64,000 nt of DNA from the NCBI GenBank assembly GCA_032622095.1, contig CP136065.1:35622732-35686731 (forward strand), given 5' to 3'. This stretch comes from Siphonodentalium dalli. Taxonomy: Eukaryota > Mollusca > Scaphopoda > Gadilida > Siphonodentaliidae. Position numbers and translations under genes: made by a program. Numbering within the stretch: position 1 is the stretch's first letter; every line of letters starts with the position of its first letter. The notes under the pieces are model-generated. The model did not search any database. It worked only from the letters and a program-made list of their open reading frames with translations, and was not told where the DNA came from. This document shows, piece after piece, positions 44,104 to 55,938 of the stretch.

Positions 44104-46070
44104 CTGATTTTTAATGAAGATAGTCGGGTATAGGTTATGCATATGATTCGATGGCCCGTAACTAAATGCCGGGAGGGGTCACCATTTGAACGACGTTCAC
44201 ACCAGTCCAGCAGTTCAAAATCCCGATCACTACTTTTTCAGGAACAGTTCAGCAGATTCTCCCAAACACATGCAGTTAGCTGATTTTTATCGAAGATAGT
44301 CGGGTGTAGGTTATACAGATGACTTGTAGTCGATGTGCCATAACCAAATACAGGGAGAGAACACCATTTGACCCACATCCACCCAGAACAGCAGTTCAAA
44401 ACCCCGTTCAGCACGTTATTGGGTACAGTCCAGCAGATTCCACAGAACGCAGTTTAACCGATTTTTAACGAAAATAGTCGGGTATATGTTCTGCAAATGA
44501 CTTTTTATCGATGGACCATAACGAATTGCATTTCTACAAGTGTCATTGGACAAGTGGGCTCGATCCCATGTATGCCCTGTTCTCCATGGCTCTTGGGGGT
44601 GCAAATAGAATTTCCCGGACTTTCCCGAGAATTTGCGACTGGTCCTGATTTCTGAAGTTGGAAATTTTTAGTTGAACACTGGCTCCCACATTGGAAACCC
44701 TATACGTCCATGTCTGATGTACTTGTTGGAACATTCGAACCAAAAAGATGGGGTGTGAGATCCAGTTCCATCACTTTATTAGTGTGAATTGACGGTGCAG
44801 CAAGTGGATTACTTATTCGGGTCAATATGATTTGGGGGGGGGGGCACTTTGACTAACCCACACCTTTCAGCGATTCACTACGACTAACTCTGCTGTTAAT
44901 CACAGTGTCTAAGTTACACCAAGAATAACTTTAATTAAATATTAAATTTCCACTGCATCGCGATACTATTGGATCTGTAATTGAACGAATCTGATGGGAG
45001 GATATGATGGCATAATATAAATTGCACTTTGAACTTTCCGGATTTGATTTGCTCGTGCTTTTTGCGATAAACAGAATCTCAAAATTTACCCATGCATGCT
45101 GAACCGTAATGCGATTGTGTTGAGGAAAATACATCGCGGATGACGATATCGAGGGCCTCTGAGAGTTACCAAATTGGGAAATTCCAATTATGCGAACTTT
45201 GGAGCTTGGCCTGAATCAATGTAGTGGTTCAGTTGAAAATGCCAATGTATAGTCACACTCCACACCCCATCCCGTTTGAGACACTCTATAGCCACGTCCC
45301 TGAATATGCGACAGGTGCTGACTTGTGGCATAGGCAGTACAAAACACAGGCGTGCATCGTCATCCGCGATGTATTTTTCAAACCACAATTGTATTATCGA
45401 AAATTGATAACTTTTGCGATTAAGTTTACCGGCAAAAAGCACGAGCGGTCCACCTCCAGATCCGGAAAGTTCAAAGTTCAAACATATTTTTCATGGATAT
45501 TTAGTTGCTCGACAAAACAGATTAACTATCAAACAAAACGTGAGTACCAGGCAACACATTTCCAGGTACTTCTCAACCTATTGAGGAAGAAGTACAGCGC
45601 ACGATTTAAAGGCCTTAGATATTTACATGTAAGCTGTACATAACATTATAGGCTGGACATTGTATATAGTATTATTATCTATGCCACTCCCCAATAATTG
45701 TGTACTCGAAATGGAGTTAACGCGATGTGTTGCCCTTCGCTTTGTCAACAATGATGTTCATGTAGGTATATAGCACTGCGACATGTGACGATACGTGTAT
45801 TTATTTAGTATTTTGGCTCTTTATTAGCAATTGTTTGGAAATTCCCCCGGGAAATTCATCGGGAATTCCCCGAATCGTCCCTGATTTTGAGTTTCGTTTC
45901 GTTATCGGACGGAGCTATATTTAGGAATGACTCAGATTATATTTTGGACTATGCTTTCGGATTCGTCTCGTTGGTAAGTCATGTGGGTAGAATCACGAAG
46001 CTATGTAACTTGCCAGAACTAGAAGTAGATCGTTTGACGAAGCTTGTTCGACAGTCTAAAATAAATTAGA
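44104..46070. repeat. FB-like element, unit 2 copy (left arm missing)
   Basis: 190-bp satellite (about 44104-44530, just over two repeats), unique core (44700-45010) and right arm (about 45180-46010), parallel to 26370-27924. G-run at 44836-44845. Confidence 0.8.
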
Positions 46071-47341
46071 ACTTCATGCTAGTGGAGTCGATAAAGTCAA
46101 ATTTAATTGCGACATTTAATAAATTATATGATCATGAAACGCTCTTTAAATTCGGAATACCTTTTAAAACTTAAAAGAGGGGTTAAAGTGAAATGTCAGC
46201 ATGGCCTGCATATCTAATATCAATTGGTATGTGAATATGTACATATGTGCTAAATGTTATGCTTCATTCACGAAGTGAACAATTATTTTACTAATCTACT
46301 CCACTATGCAGCAATGCTCTGTTCTCTTATGTTTTACCCGGTGTTCTTCTATGTCAACCTGTTATTTTGGGATGTGAACACCAGGAACAGACACAATCAC
46401 ATGTCCCCAAACAATAATTAATCCACCCACAATAATAAATAATCCTACAGGACTAAGTATTATTGGGGTGTGGTAATTTTTTGTTCTGGGCACCTGTGGA
46501 CATAAGCATATCGTAACATCAGTTCGCTGGTTTGAGTTTTCACTTCCCATTTTGTGGGGAGTAAAGGTCACGAACAAGGACTTTCCACGACGGAGACTCA
46601 TAAATGTTTGTTCTCTGGTGTATCGATATATATTACAGAGTAAATTATGTCTGTCTGTCTGTTTTTTTGGTCGCGATTTTGCTCCCAGACGTGACCCTTG
46701 TACATATTTCAACCTGATTTGGTGTGATGCCTCGGGTACCCCGACGGGTTTATATATATATATATTTTTTTTATTCAATTTTTTAAATGTTAAAGTGTTC
46801 AATCTGAAAATAAAATTATATTAAAAAAAATGTTTAAAATATCAAAATGTGCACGAAGCGCATAAAGGAACCTGTTCCATATAGCTATTGTATAATGGCG
46901 AGCGCTGATAAGATAAAATATTTATGCACGCACCTTGTCTCCTAGCAACCGTATGCTCGATCCTCCCACTCCTCATTTTTATTACTAGTGTCAGTGTCTT
47001 TATTTACACTAACCATACTCTTAAAAAGAACATATAGAAACCCAAATTATTAAGCCAATATTGGAATTTTGCATTACTCAAAATCAAATCCTATATATAG
47101 TTGGACATTTTATAAGACCAAATCCTATATAGTTGGATATTTTATGGTCTCACCCCCAGTTGGAACCCCATAGTAACGTCCCTAACTTGAGATCACCCGA
47201 GAACACGTTCACGAACATAGAAGAAGACGGATTGGAATTCACCCATTTCTGCCAAGTGCTGTACAGGAACTGTTACATCGGAAGTCATTCTATTGTCGGC
47301 TTTGTGATGGTTCAGGATTTATTGTTTACAGTTCCATATGG
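46071..47341. repeat. AT-rich block shared with unit 1
   Basis: Parallel to 28020-29440 with deletions; see that entry. From about 47130 the sequence is unit 2-specific, with a short 70-codon frame (47133-47345) of unknown meaning. Confidence 0.6.
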
Positions 47342-47399
47342 CTAAAGGGGGACTGTACCCTAAATCCTGTCATTTATGGGACCATCCCCTTTTATATAT

Positions 47400-48047
47400 A
47401 TCTTTAATTATCCTCCATTACTGAAGATTATATATGAACAAATGGCAACCAAAGAACATCACACAAACGCTTATACATAAGCATATGAACAATCAAAAGT
47501 ATATACAAATATATATATATCATTCTGCATGGAGTTGGGTCTGCGCGCCTACGTACACGTACCGTCAACCGTCACGTACTGTTCGGCATGACTACACGCG
47601 GTAGTAATGCATCCGAACGCCATTTCGTTGCCGTATGGTACGCACACATAGGGGCGCAGCCACAACGACATACATTGGTGTATGACAAACGCACGCACGT
47701 GCACCCGGACGCGCAGGATATACTGAAGCATTGGATTGTCAACCTACTGGCCAACTGATCCCAACCGAATGGGACGCACGCACCAACACGCACACGTGTA
47801 CACGCAACTTACACGATTTATTTCTATACTTGAATGGTTTTATAAAGCAAGTACGTTTTCAATATAGTATAATTCGTGTGAGAATTGGTGACATATTATA
47901 ACCTGGATATCACGTGTCACGTACATAGTTAAAGTGAAGTATAGTGAGGTATATATATAATTATATGTGACATATTATTCATTTCGATGACAATATTATA
48001 GTGGGCAATATATGTATGAATAAAAAGAAGGTCAAATGTGCACTATA
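47400..48047. other. Non-coding, GC-richer patch, nothing recognised
   Basis: 47530-47820 is rich in CACACG/CGCACG motifs. No gene supported. Confidence 0.4.
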
Positions 48048-49600
48048 TTAAGTAACACCGGTCATACCAGCATATAGGTAATAAGCTTGCCACATTTTGA
48101 CAACATTTTTGAAAATTATAATTTGAATGTCGTCATCTTCAATCATTATATCTCTCTCAATTTCTGATAAGTTGCCAAGGAGCACACTTAATTTGGTTTC
48201 TCCTGAGAGTGATTCGTATTTGATGTAGGCATTAATCCCAAGTGCATCCATAATAAAATATTCCATCTCATTTCTAAACGAAAACATGACCGTACAATCA
48301 ATGAATATATGAGACAAAATGTCGGTCGTGGTAGAATCACAGTTCGTACATGAAATTACTCTGTTGATTCCTATTTGGCTTATCAATTTGCCAATTGTGA
48401 GATACATGGTCTTGTATTCTGGATATAATTTGCTTAGGCGCCAAACATAGGACATACATAATTCTGTGTGTATTCTATTGAAGAGAGAAAAACTTGGGTC
48501 AGAATTTGTTCTTGATTTCCATGCATCCGCGTGTGATGTTTCCATTCATGTGTTAAAAATATGTTTCCACGAGTTTTTGTCTGGAAAAAAAGACTCTGTG
48601 GCAAATTGGTAAAGGTAATTCGATAAGTCATATTGATCATGTATTTGCATAATGTCACAAAAGTAGTTTTTAGAACAAGACAAACGAGACTCAGTGGTAG
48701 ACAGAAGCGTGTATTCATACATTCTGTGAAAGAAAACTTGTTTAACAGTTTTCTTATTGTTGCATTCAACATTGCACAGGGATGATAATAGTGACATTTT
48801 CTTTTTCTTTATGTAGAATTCTATTGAGTGAATTCCAAGTAAGCCAAGAGCTATATCGGTCCGGGTCCTGGGTTCTAATCCCTGTATCGTTTTTATGCAA
48901 AATCTATGAGTTCTTTCTATTTTAAGAATTTCATTTTGGGTTATATTCCACAATAGCTCCGTGCCGAACAACGCTCTTGGCAAAATGACTGATTTATATA
49001 TTAGCGAAGAACTCAGAGGAGTTAGACCTCCAGCATATAAGCCAGAATTCGACAGCATAAGGAATGTGCTTCTCAGTTTGTCACATACATGTGCGATAAA
49101 ATTATATGTTTGTTTATACTTCGCAATTGGGATTCCCAGGTGGACTGTACTGTCCACTTCTTTAAGGTGTTCAGACCCCATGATCCATTGGCGTTTACAC
49201 TTATCGGATTGTGTCTTTGTCTCATTGAGTACCATTATTACAGATTTAGATGTGTTATACTTGTAACGCCATGTATAGCTATTACTGAAACACATATAAT
49301 ATTGATAAGTGAATTCAAACCACGTTCAGTTAGTGATAAAAGTAGCATGTCATCAGCGTGAGTTGGGCATGTACAATTAATTGATTCCATATGAAAGCCA
49401 TACATTGACTTTGATAGCAATGTGATCAGTTCGTCACGTAGACCATGTAAAATTTCGGAGAGCATAAATTCGTTTTCATCATTCATTACCATGTTGTTTG
49501 AATCCTTCATACAACACATGAGTGCATTTTGCACTAAATCTATGGCTCAAATTTATTCATTTGTTGGATATGTTCTGTTGAGTATAAAAGGAGATGGTCT
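48048..49600 (-). pseudogene. 5'-truncated LINE ORF2 relic (RT end and C-terminal domain)
   Basis: Reading the minus strand from about 49534: GLRDELITLLS...THADDMLLLSLTE (catalytic YADD with His for Tyr), a frameshift near 49295, then WRYKYNTSKSVIMVLNE, the motif that follows YADD, and a C-terminal domain with a CTNC...H-type zinc motif (CTNCDSTTTDILSHIFIDC). An in-frame TGA at 48548-48546 divides the last part. No endonuclease or RT fingers remain. Not closely similar to the intact LINE at 3.5-7.7 kb. A small related piece lies at 8440-8586. Confidence 0.75.
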
Positions 49601-49781
49601 CATAAATGGCCGGATTTAGTGTACAGTACCCCTTTAAGAATAAAACATTTCGGGACAAAATCACGAATAATTATATTTGTACCACGATCACCTGCTCTAC
49701 TATAGTATTAACGGTCATTGTGAGAAAAAAAGTTGTTAATTGGGTATAAAGGCACGTTATATGTATAAATGTTTCCCATAT

Positions 49782-51488
49782 AGTTATGGAGCCCAGAAAA
49801 TTGTATTCGAACTATTGAGAGCGAAAGGCTTGACACAAACCAAATTCTTAAGTTCCGCAATTACAGCATAAAGGGGCCAGGGGCCCAGCAAAAAAACCCC
49901 CGAAAATCACGTTTAAACGAACTTTCGAGTACGAGCATGACATTTGCTGTAATCATAACATAACTTAAGAAATTGATTTGTGCAGCATTTTCTAATAACA
50001 AGGGGTCTTTTGAGTCTTGACAAATAACTTTTATTCGAACTTTCGCGCACGTCCTTGAAATTTACACATTTTACTGTGGTGAATCTTATGTATATCCTTA
50101 ACACAGCAACCCAACTTAATAAGTGGATATCTGTAGCATTTCAGGTAAGAAGGGGTAGTTTGACCCTCCCCTAAAACTTTGGAAACTGGCTATTTGAACG
50201 AGAACTGATAGCCTAGTGTACCTGCAACCCATGACTTAAATTCAACCTCTAATTTTATTCCGCATTTGTTAGAGAAATGATTTTTAAATTTACAGGCATG
50301 TTTAGGATCACATCGAGATTGGACCTATCAAATGTTTGCGATTTTCGATGAAAAACATGGCCGCCGGAAGCCATCTTGAATTTTAGTCTTTTCATGAATA
50401 AATCCTTTGGCACACCATACAGACCACATCCCTCATTTAATCACCACCAAACTGCATATTCATCTTCACGGTGACCTCTAGATGGAAGTCATTGATTATT
50501 TCCGAAATTTGGTAAAAACATGGCCACCAGCAGCCATCTTGTATTTTACTCTTTGCATGACTAAATCGTTTGGCACACCCTACAGGCCACACCCTCATTC
50601 GATCGTCATTAACTTCATATGGATTGTTTGGGTGACCGCTAGATAGGAGCCACCGACTATTCTGAAATTTGTGAGAAAAAAAAACATGGCCGCCAGCAGC
50701 TATCTTGGATTTTACTCTTTGCATGACTAAAACCTTTGGCACACCCTACAGGCCACATTCCTCACCCGCTCATCATCAAACTTCATACGGATTTTTGGGG
50801 TGACCTCTAGATGGGAGACATCGATTTTTTTCTAAAATTAAAAACAAACATGGCTGACAGCACCCATCTTGGATTTCAAATTAGAATCCATCGGCACACC
50901 CTGCAACCAGCATATATCTGAGAAATGTTTTGTAAAGTTACAGGCATGATTAGGATCACCGCTAGATGAGAACTATCGATTTCAACGATTTTCGATTAAA
51001 AACATGGACGCCGGCAGCCATCACGTATTTTACTCTTTGCATGACTAAATCTTTTGGCACACACTATACATGCCACGTCCCTCATCTCTCATCCAAACTT
51101 CATATGGTATTTTGGTGTGACCTTTAGATGGATGCTGTCCAATTGTTCCGAAATTTGTTTGTAAAAGCATGGGGGCCTGCAGCCATCTTGGATTTCACAT
51201 TTGAATCCATCGGCAGACCACTTTTAGTGAAGAAATGTTTTAAATGAAATTAATTAATTAATTAATTGTATTGACTGCTCAGCATACAATTATTAACGCA
51301 TCCTAAGTTGAGTTACAGTGTCATTGACACTTTGATATGGATTTTTGGTGGGTTCCTGATACCTTTATGCTGTAATTGCGGAACTTAAGAATTTGGTTTG
51401 TGCCGTCAGTCCGGTCCTCCCGACAATTCAGGCACATCAAACCTTTCGTAGTCAGTAGTTCTAATAAAACTTTCTGGGCTCACTAACT
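49782..51488. mobile_element. TIR element carrying the GCCGCC satellite
   Basis: 49782-49900 (AGTTATGGAGCCCAGAAAA...TTCCGCAATTACAGCATAAAG) is the inverse of about 51340-51488 (CTTTATGCTGTAATTGCGGAA...CTTTCTGGGCTCACTAACT). Between them are about six GCCGCC satellite units. Unit 1 keeps only the satellite and right arm. Confidence 0.65.
50310..51260. repeat. GCCGCC-type satellite, unit 2
   Basis: Repeats with ACATGGCCGCC(G/A)G and GTGACC(T/G)CTAGATGG near 50357, 50520, 50690, 50850, 51000 and 51170. Parallel to 29440-30240. Confidence 0.85.
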
Positions 51489-51570
51489 AGGAGTAAATAT
51501 CAGTTTGAATCGGCACGAAACACTCGCATTACTTCAAATCAATTTATAAATTCTCGTTATATTGGAAAAT

Positions 51571-51720
51571 CACTGATTACATGCACAGAGAGAAACCAAA
51601 AACGAAGAACCAACCATACATGTTTCTCATACATGTTGTTGTTCTTCGCGAAGAACTAAATGAAGACCCAAATGAAAAACGAAACATGTTGGTTCTTCAC
51701 GCTGAACGGAATTAAAGAAC
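51571..51720. other. Minisatellite remnant and palindrome junction (unit 2)
   Basis: A single degenerate unit of the 40-bp repeat (ACTGATTACATGCACAGAG), then GTTCTTCGCGAAGAAC as in unit 1. Confidence 0.8.
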
Positions 51721-51724
51721 CAAA

Positions 51725-52437
51725 TCATGTACACAACACACATTCTTGTTCCACATGGAACCAAACAAACCGTGTACACAACACACATTCTGGTCCCACA
51801 TGGAACCAAACAAATCAAGCACACAACACACATTCTGGTCCCACGTGGAACCAAACAAATCAAGTACACAACACACATTCTGGTCCCACATGGAACCGAA
51901 CAAATCAAGTACGCAACAAACATTCTGGTCCCACACGGAACAAAACAATCATGTACACAACACACATTCTGGTCCCACATGGAACCAAACAAATCATGTA
52001 CACAACACACATTCTGGCTCCACATGGAACCAAACAAATCAAGTACACAACACACATTCTGGTTCCACATGGAACCAAACAAATCATGTACACAACACAC
52101 ATTCTGGCTCCACATGGAACCAAACAAATCAAGTACACAACACACATTCTGGTCCCACATGGAACCAAACAAATCAAGTACACAACACACATTCTGGTCC
52201 CACATGGAACCAAACAAATCAAGTACACAACACACATTCTGGTCCCACATGGAACAAAAACAGAATCATGTACACAACACACATTCTGGTCCCACATGGA
52301 ACCAAATCAAGTACACAACACACATTCTGGTCCCAGGTGGAACCAAACAAATCATGTACACAGCACACATTCTGGTCCCACATGGAACCAAACAAATCAT
52401 GTACACAACACACATTCTGGTCCCACGTGGAACCAAA
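51725..52437. repeat. 45-bp minisatellite array, 16 units (unit 2)
   Basis: Same unit as 33455-36090 and the same borders (AAAGAACCAAATCATGTACA on the left, TTGTTTCTCAAACTGCGTT on the right). Confidence 0.95.
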
Positions 52438-52532
52438 CTTGTTTCTCAAACTGCGTTCGTTCTCTATCTGTTTCCCTGGATAGAACCAGAACATGGAATA
52501 AAATAGTTTCTCAAACTGCGTTGGTTCTCTAT

Positions 52533-52794
52533 GAATGCCGGCTGATACGGACCCTGGCTTATGCGGACCCTCGGCTTATACGGACCCTGGCTCATACGGA
52601 CCTCAATTAAAATATACAATTTTATTTTTTATTTTTATTTTATTTTATAACAAAAATGTCAATTTATAATCCCATAGAAATAAAGGAGTATGACTTTCGG
52701 GTAATGAACGACTGTAGTGAACGAGAATTAAGCCAGGGTCCGTAAGAGCCAGGATCCGTATAAAGAGCCAGGGTCCGTATCAGCCGCATACCGC
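52533..52794. mobile_element. Small TIR insertion (GCCGGCTGATACGGACC) with 7-bp target duplication
   Basis: Inverted termini GCCGGCTGATACGGACCCTG and inverse. TCTCTAT flanks both ends (52526-52532 and 52795-52801). Unit 1 lacks it at 36105-36120. The ends carry repeated TACGGACCCTGGCT motifs. No ORF. The target was already tandemly duplicated for about 75 bp in unit 2. Confidence 0.8.
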
Positions 52795-54179
52795 TCTCTA
52801 TCTGTTTCCCCGGATAGAACCAGAACATGGAATAAAATAGCTCCTATGTGCTCCACATTTGGTTCATTAAATGCATGTTCTATGAAACAATTCTAATTGC
52901 TTGTGGAAACAATGTCCCATGACACTATGTGTAGGTTATAAACACGTTTAAAGTGTCTTTGTTTCTGTATGTTCTATCAGTTCGTAAATACGTTATACCG
53001 CTTACAATTGATGTCACCCGATGTTGATTCGCCGAATAGAGTTCAATAGACCCCGACGATGTCATGTGACCCCCCGACGATGTTCTGATGTCTGAAAGAA
53101 ATATCGAATGATATTAATACAGTGACGTTTCTCCCCTATTTGTTACATGAGCAATATAATTACCACTCCCGCCAGCAATAAATGATCAGAGTATATACAA
53201 GTCTAATTAAAACTATAGAACCTGCATATTTTAATTTCAAGCATATATGACTCGAAATAGTGAATGAAAACCCCATGCAAACGCGTGGACAAATTGTTAA
53301 ATTTCAGACCAGGACATTTAACCTTGGCCGTGTTCCCACATAAACCTTGGATTCGGTGGGTTCTTTGAAGAACCAAACTTAAGGTTTGGTTCCAGATGAT
53401 ACCACAACTGATATCAGCCGAGTGTGATGGGCTATTAGCCGAGTTTATAAAGAACACTATATATACAGTTTATGTTTGAATACCGAATATCTCATCAGTG
53501 TCTGGAAAGAAATATCTAATTTTCACGACCGACGGCAATGTGATATATAATTAATAGTATGTAAATTCAAGCGTTTCCAAGGCCTTGAATTGTCATTTGG
53601 AAACCAGAACATTCCAAGTTTTAAATTCCTCGCTTAACACTTAGCGGAGTCCCTGGTATATACATCATACATTACAAACTAATAGAATATATCAATGGAA
53701 GTAATTATGTCTCGTTATATGTCTAATTCAGATTAACCCTTTATTTGCCAAATGGATTCTCCCATTTGTTATAGTAAGATACATGGAAATGGTCCATTAT
53801 TCATCTCGAGGGATGTTCATAAAATATAATCAGACGAAAGACAGATGAACAGATAATATACACACAGAACAAACCGAGTGTGTTAATGGGTTTGTTGATG
53901 CGACAGGAGTGCTAGCGCGGGCGGGTGGAACTAGAGACACAGTCTCGAGTTATATCCCTACACGTCATAGAATCCGTGCATTAAAAAATACAGACTTTCA
54001 CGGTTTATAAAGGCACACACAGGGCTTGTTGTGTCATGTGTGATGATGCTTTAATTTTACTCCGTTCCATAGTTGAGGCGAACGTCATTTACATCGTGTG
54101 ACGTCAACGGGGTGCATATGGAACACATGTTGCATACTTGCATATGGATGCGCAAATAGGACACAACAAAAACTGTAAC

Positions 54180-55671
54180 TAGAATGCACTCAGAGAGATG
54201 CCAACGTGCGCAAAAATGTAATACAAAATAATTAAAAAAATAATTTCACTGTATTTTACTTAATTTATTTTATTTAATTTAATGTTAGCAAAAAAAGACA
54301 ATTACCATTTCTCATTTCATCACATATAAAAGGCAAATTACTATATTAATCATTTAAGTAATTAAAACCAATTCCATGTTGCCGAAAGGATGAGACTTTA
54401 AAGGCACGTGAGGCCTTAGTTGTCGAAAATATTCATATTTGTTCCAATCACCGTAAACAGAAAAAACAGTAAAACGCATACAGTTTCGTTCATATATACC
54501 ATGACCATCGCGTAAACAGCATGTTATCATAAAGACCTACTATATTTTACCTAAGCAAGAGCCTGATTGTGTTACAGAAGACAGCACAATGCTACTGGCT
54601 AATCACACACAAATGGCATAAACGCTCTTTATTAGTTCCATATCAGGAATTCACCCACAAAGAACGCTCTTTATGTTTACCATCATAATATAAACAAACA
54701 CCAGAAAAGTTACTTTTTATGCTTTTGTTTACATAACAATGGTCAACCATAGGACAATAACATACTGTTTATGCGATATTTCTTATTTGTATACGGACAA
54801 AGTATGTCTACATTTTGATGTTCTTTCTGTTTGTGGCGGTTTTTGACGGTTGGAAATATTTTCACAGGATACCCACCGCCAAGGCGTACCTTTAATATCG
54901 ATTACATTTTTTTTAGCGGCATATTTTATTTTCCGATAGTCAAAGTTGACCAAAGGAGCAATTATAAGAAATAATTAATACCATTTGTGTAAATATTGAC
55001 AGCAGCCAATATGCAACAATAAATATCAATAATTAATCAATAATTAATCAATAACGATCATTTTATGTAATAATAAACTCTTCAAACGGTGTTTGTGTCA
55101 ACAAATGCGTTTTGTTTTGTGTTACGTCATTCGTCGTATTTGACCCGGAACTCGGCTGAAGGTTAGGCTATTCAGCCTTTTGTGTCGAATTACGAAATCG
55201 CGTTTTGAATGTCTCTCTTTTCCCGCACGATAAAAAGAGGTCTTCGCACGAACCAAAAATGATAAAACTTCCCAATTATAAGTAAAAATACCCAAATGAA
55301 GGAGTCTATGTAGGTCCCGAAGGAGTCTATAGACTCTTTGATGTAGAGTTCTGATGGAGAAAATGTAGGTCGATCTATTTTTGTCATAACTCTGACGTAT
55401 TTTGACCTGGGAGAAAAAATCGAAATCGAGGCTCACTACGAGCATGCCAGTTTTAAATATAGAAACAGGAAATCCCGACAAATGGCGATATCGGCGACAA
55501 ACAAATAATCGAAAACAACACATAAAATAAACATAGCAAAAACGCGGCACAGTAAAAATGTCAGAACGCCACGAGGTTTTACGTCGTTTTTGGTGACGTC
55601 ATGGAGTGAAACGGAGCAGAGTGACACCAACCTACGAATCTGTCTGATCGCCATACTGTTGCCCGAGCGCA
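54180..55671. mobile_element. 1.5-kb insertion specific to unit 2, origin unknown
   Basis: Absent between 38060 and 38065 of unit 1. Contains a TTAA MITE and a 142-codon minus-strand frame (55550-55122) that I do not recognise. Terminal repeats are not clear. Confidence 0.55.
54398..54895. mobile_element. TTAA-type MITE (AGGCACG/AGGTACG ends), second copy
   Basis: TTAA at 54398-54401 and 54892-54895, termini AGGCACGTGAGGCC and the inverse of GGCGTACCT. Inverted relative of 21832-22357. Confidence 0.75.
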
Positions 55672-55929
55672 CGTAATTATAGAAAGTTATAAAAGTGCAG
55701 GAAGATTTCTATTCATTGGTGGAAAATGTTGCAATAATACATTCAACAAACGGCCATATGCAATTTATGTTTGTTGAATGTTTCGCTCAACATCTCCCAA
55801 AGGGATCTATTCGTCTGTGTTTGTTTAGTGTAAAGAAATGAAGGAGTCACGATAATATGCTATTTCCTATGACGAACCTTCCCGATTCAACAATGAGAGC
55901 CATGTTCATAATTTTGCTTTTATTTTTTC

Positions 55930-55931
55930 AG
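55930..55931 (+). other. Splice acceptor upstream of gene 2 coding exon
   Basis: TTTGCTTTTATTTTTTCAG, conserved with gene 1. Confidence 0.7.
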
Positions 55932-55938
55932 AAAAGTC

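Larger units (their letters stand above)
47342..49637. mobile_element. TIR pair enclosing a LINE relic
   Basis: 47342-47400 (TAAAGGGGGACTGTACCCTA, AATCCTGTCATTTATGGGACCATC) is the inverse of 49575-49637 (GATGGTCTCATAAATGGCCGG, ATTTAGTGTACAGTACCCCT, TTAA). The right flank is TTAA; the left has CTAA. Possibly one element that captured or was hit by the LINE, or two independent copies. Confidence 0.45.
52802..55918. other. Upstream region of gene 2
   Basis: Parallel to 36140-38320. Contains GGTTCTTTGAAGAACC (53358-53373). Carries an extra 1.5 kb at about 54180-55671 relative to unit 1, which joins ACTGTAA to TAATTATAGAAAG directly. Confidence 0.6.

Noticed and set aside
55122-55550. 142-codon minus-strand ORF
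   Set aside because: Composition of random AT-rich sequence, inside an unclassified insertion; no motif.
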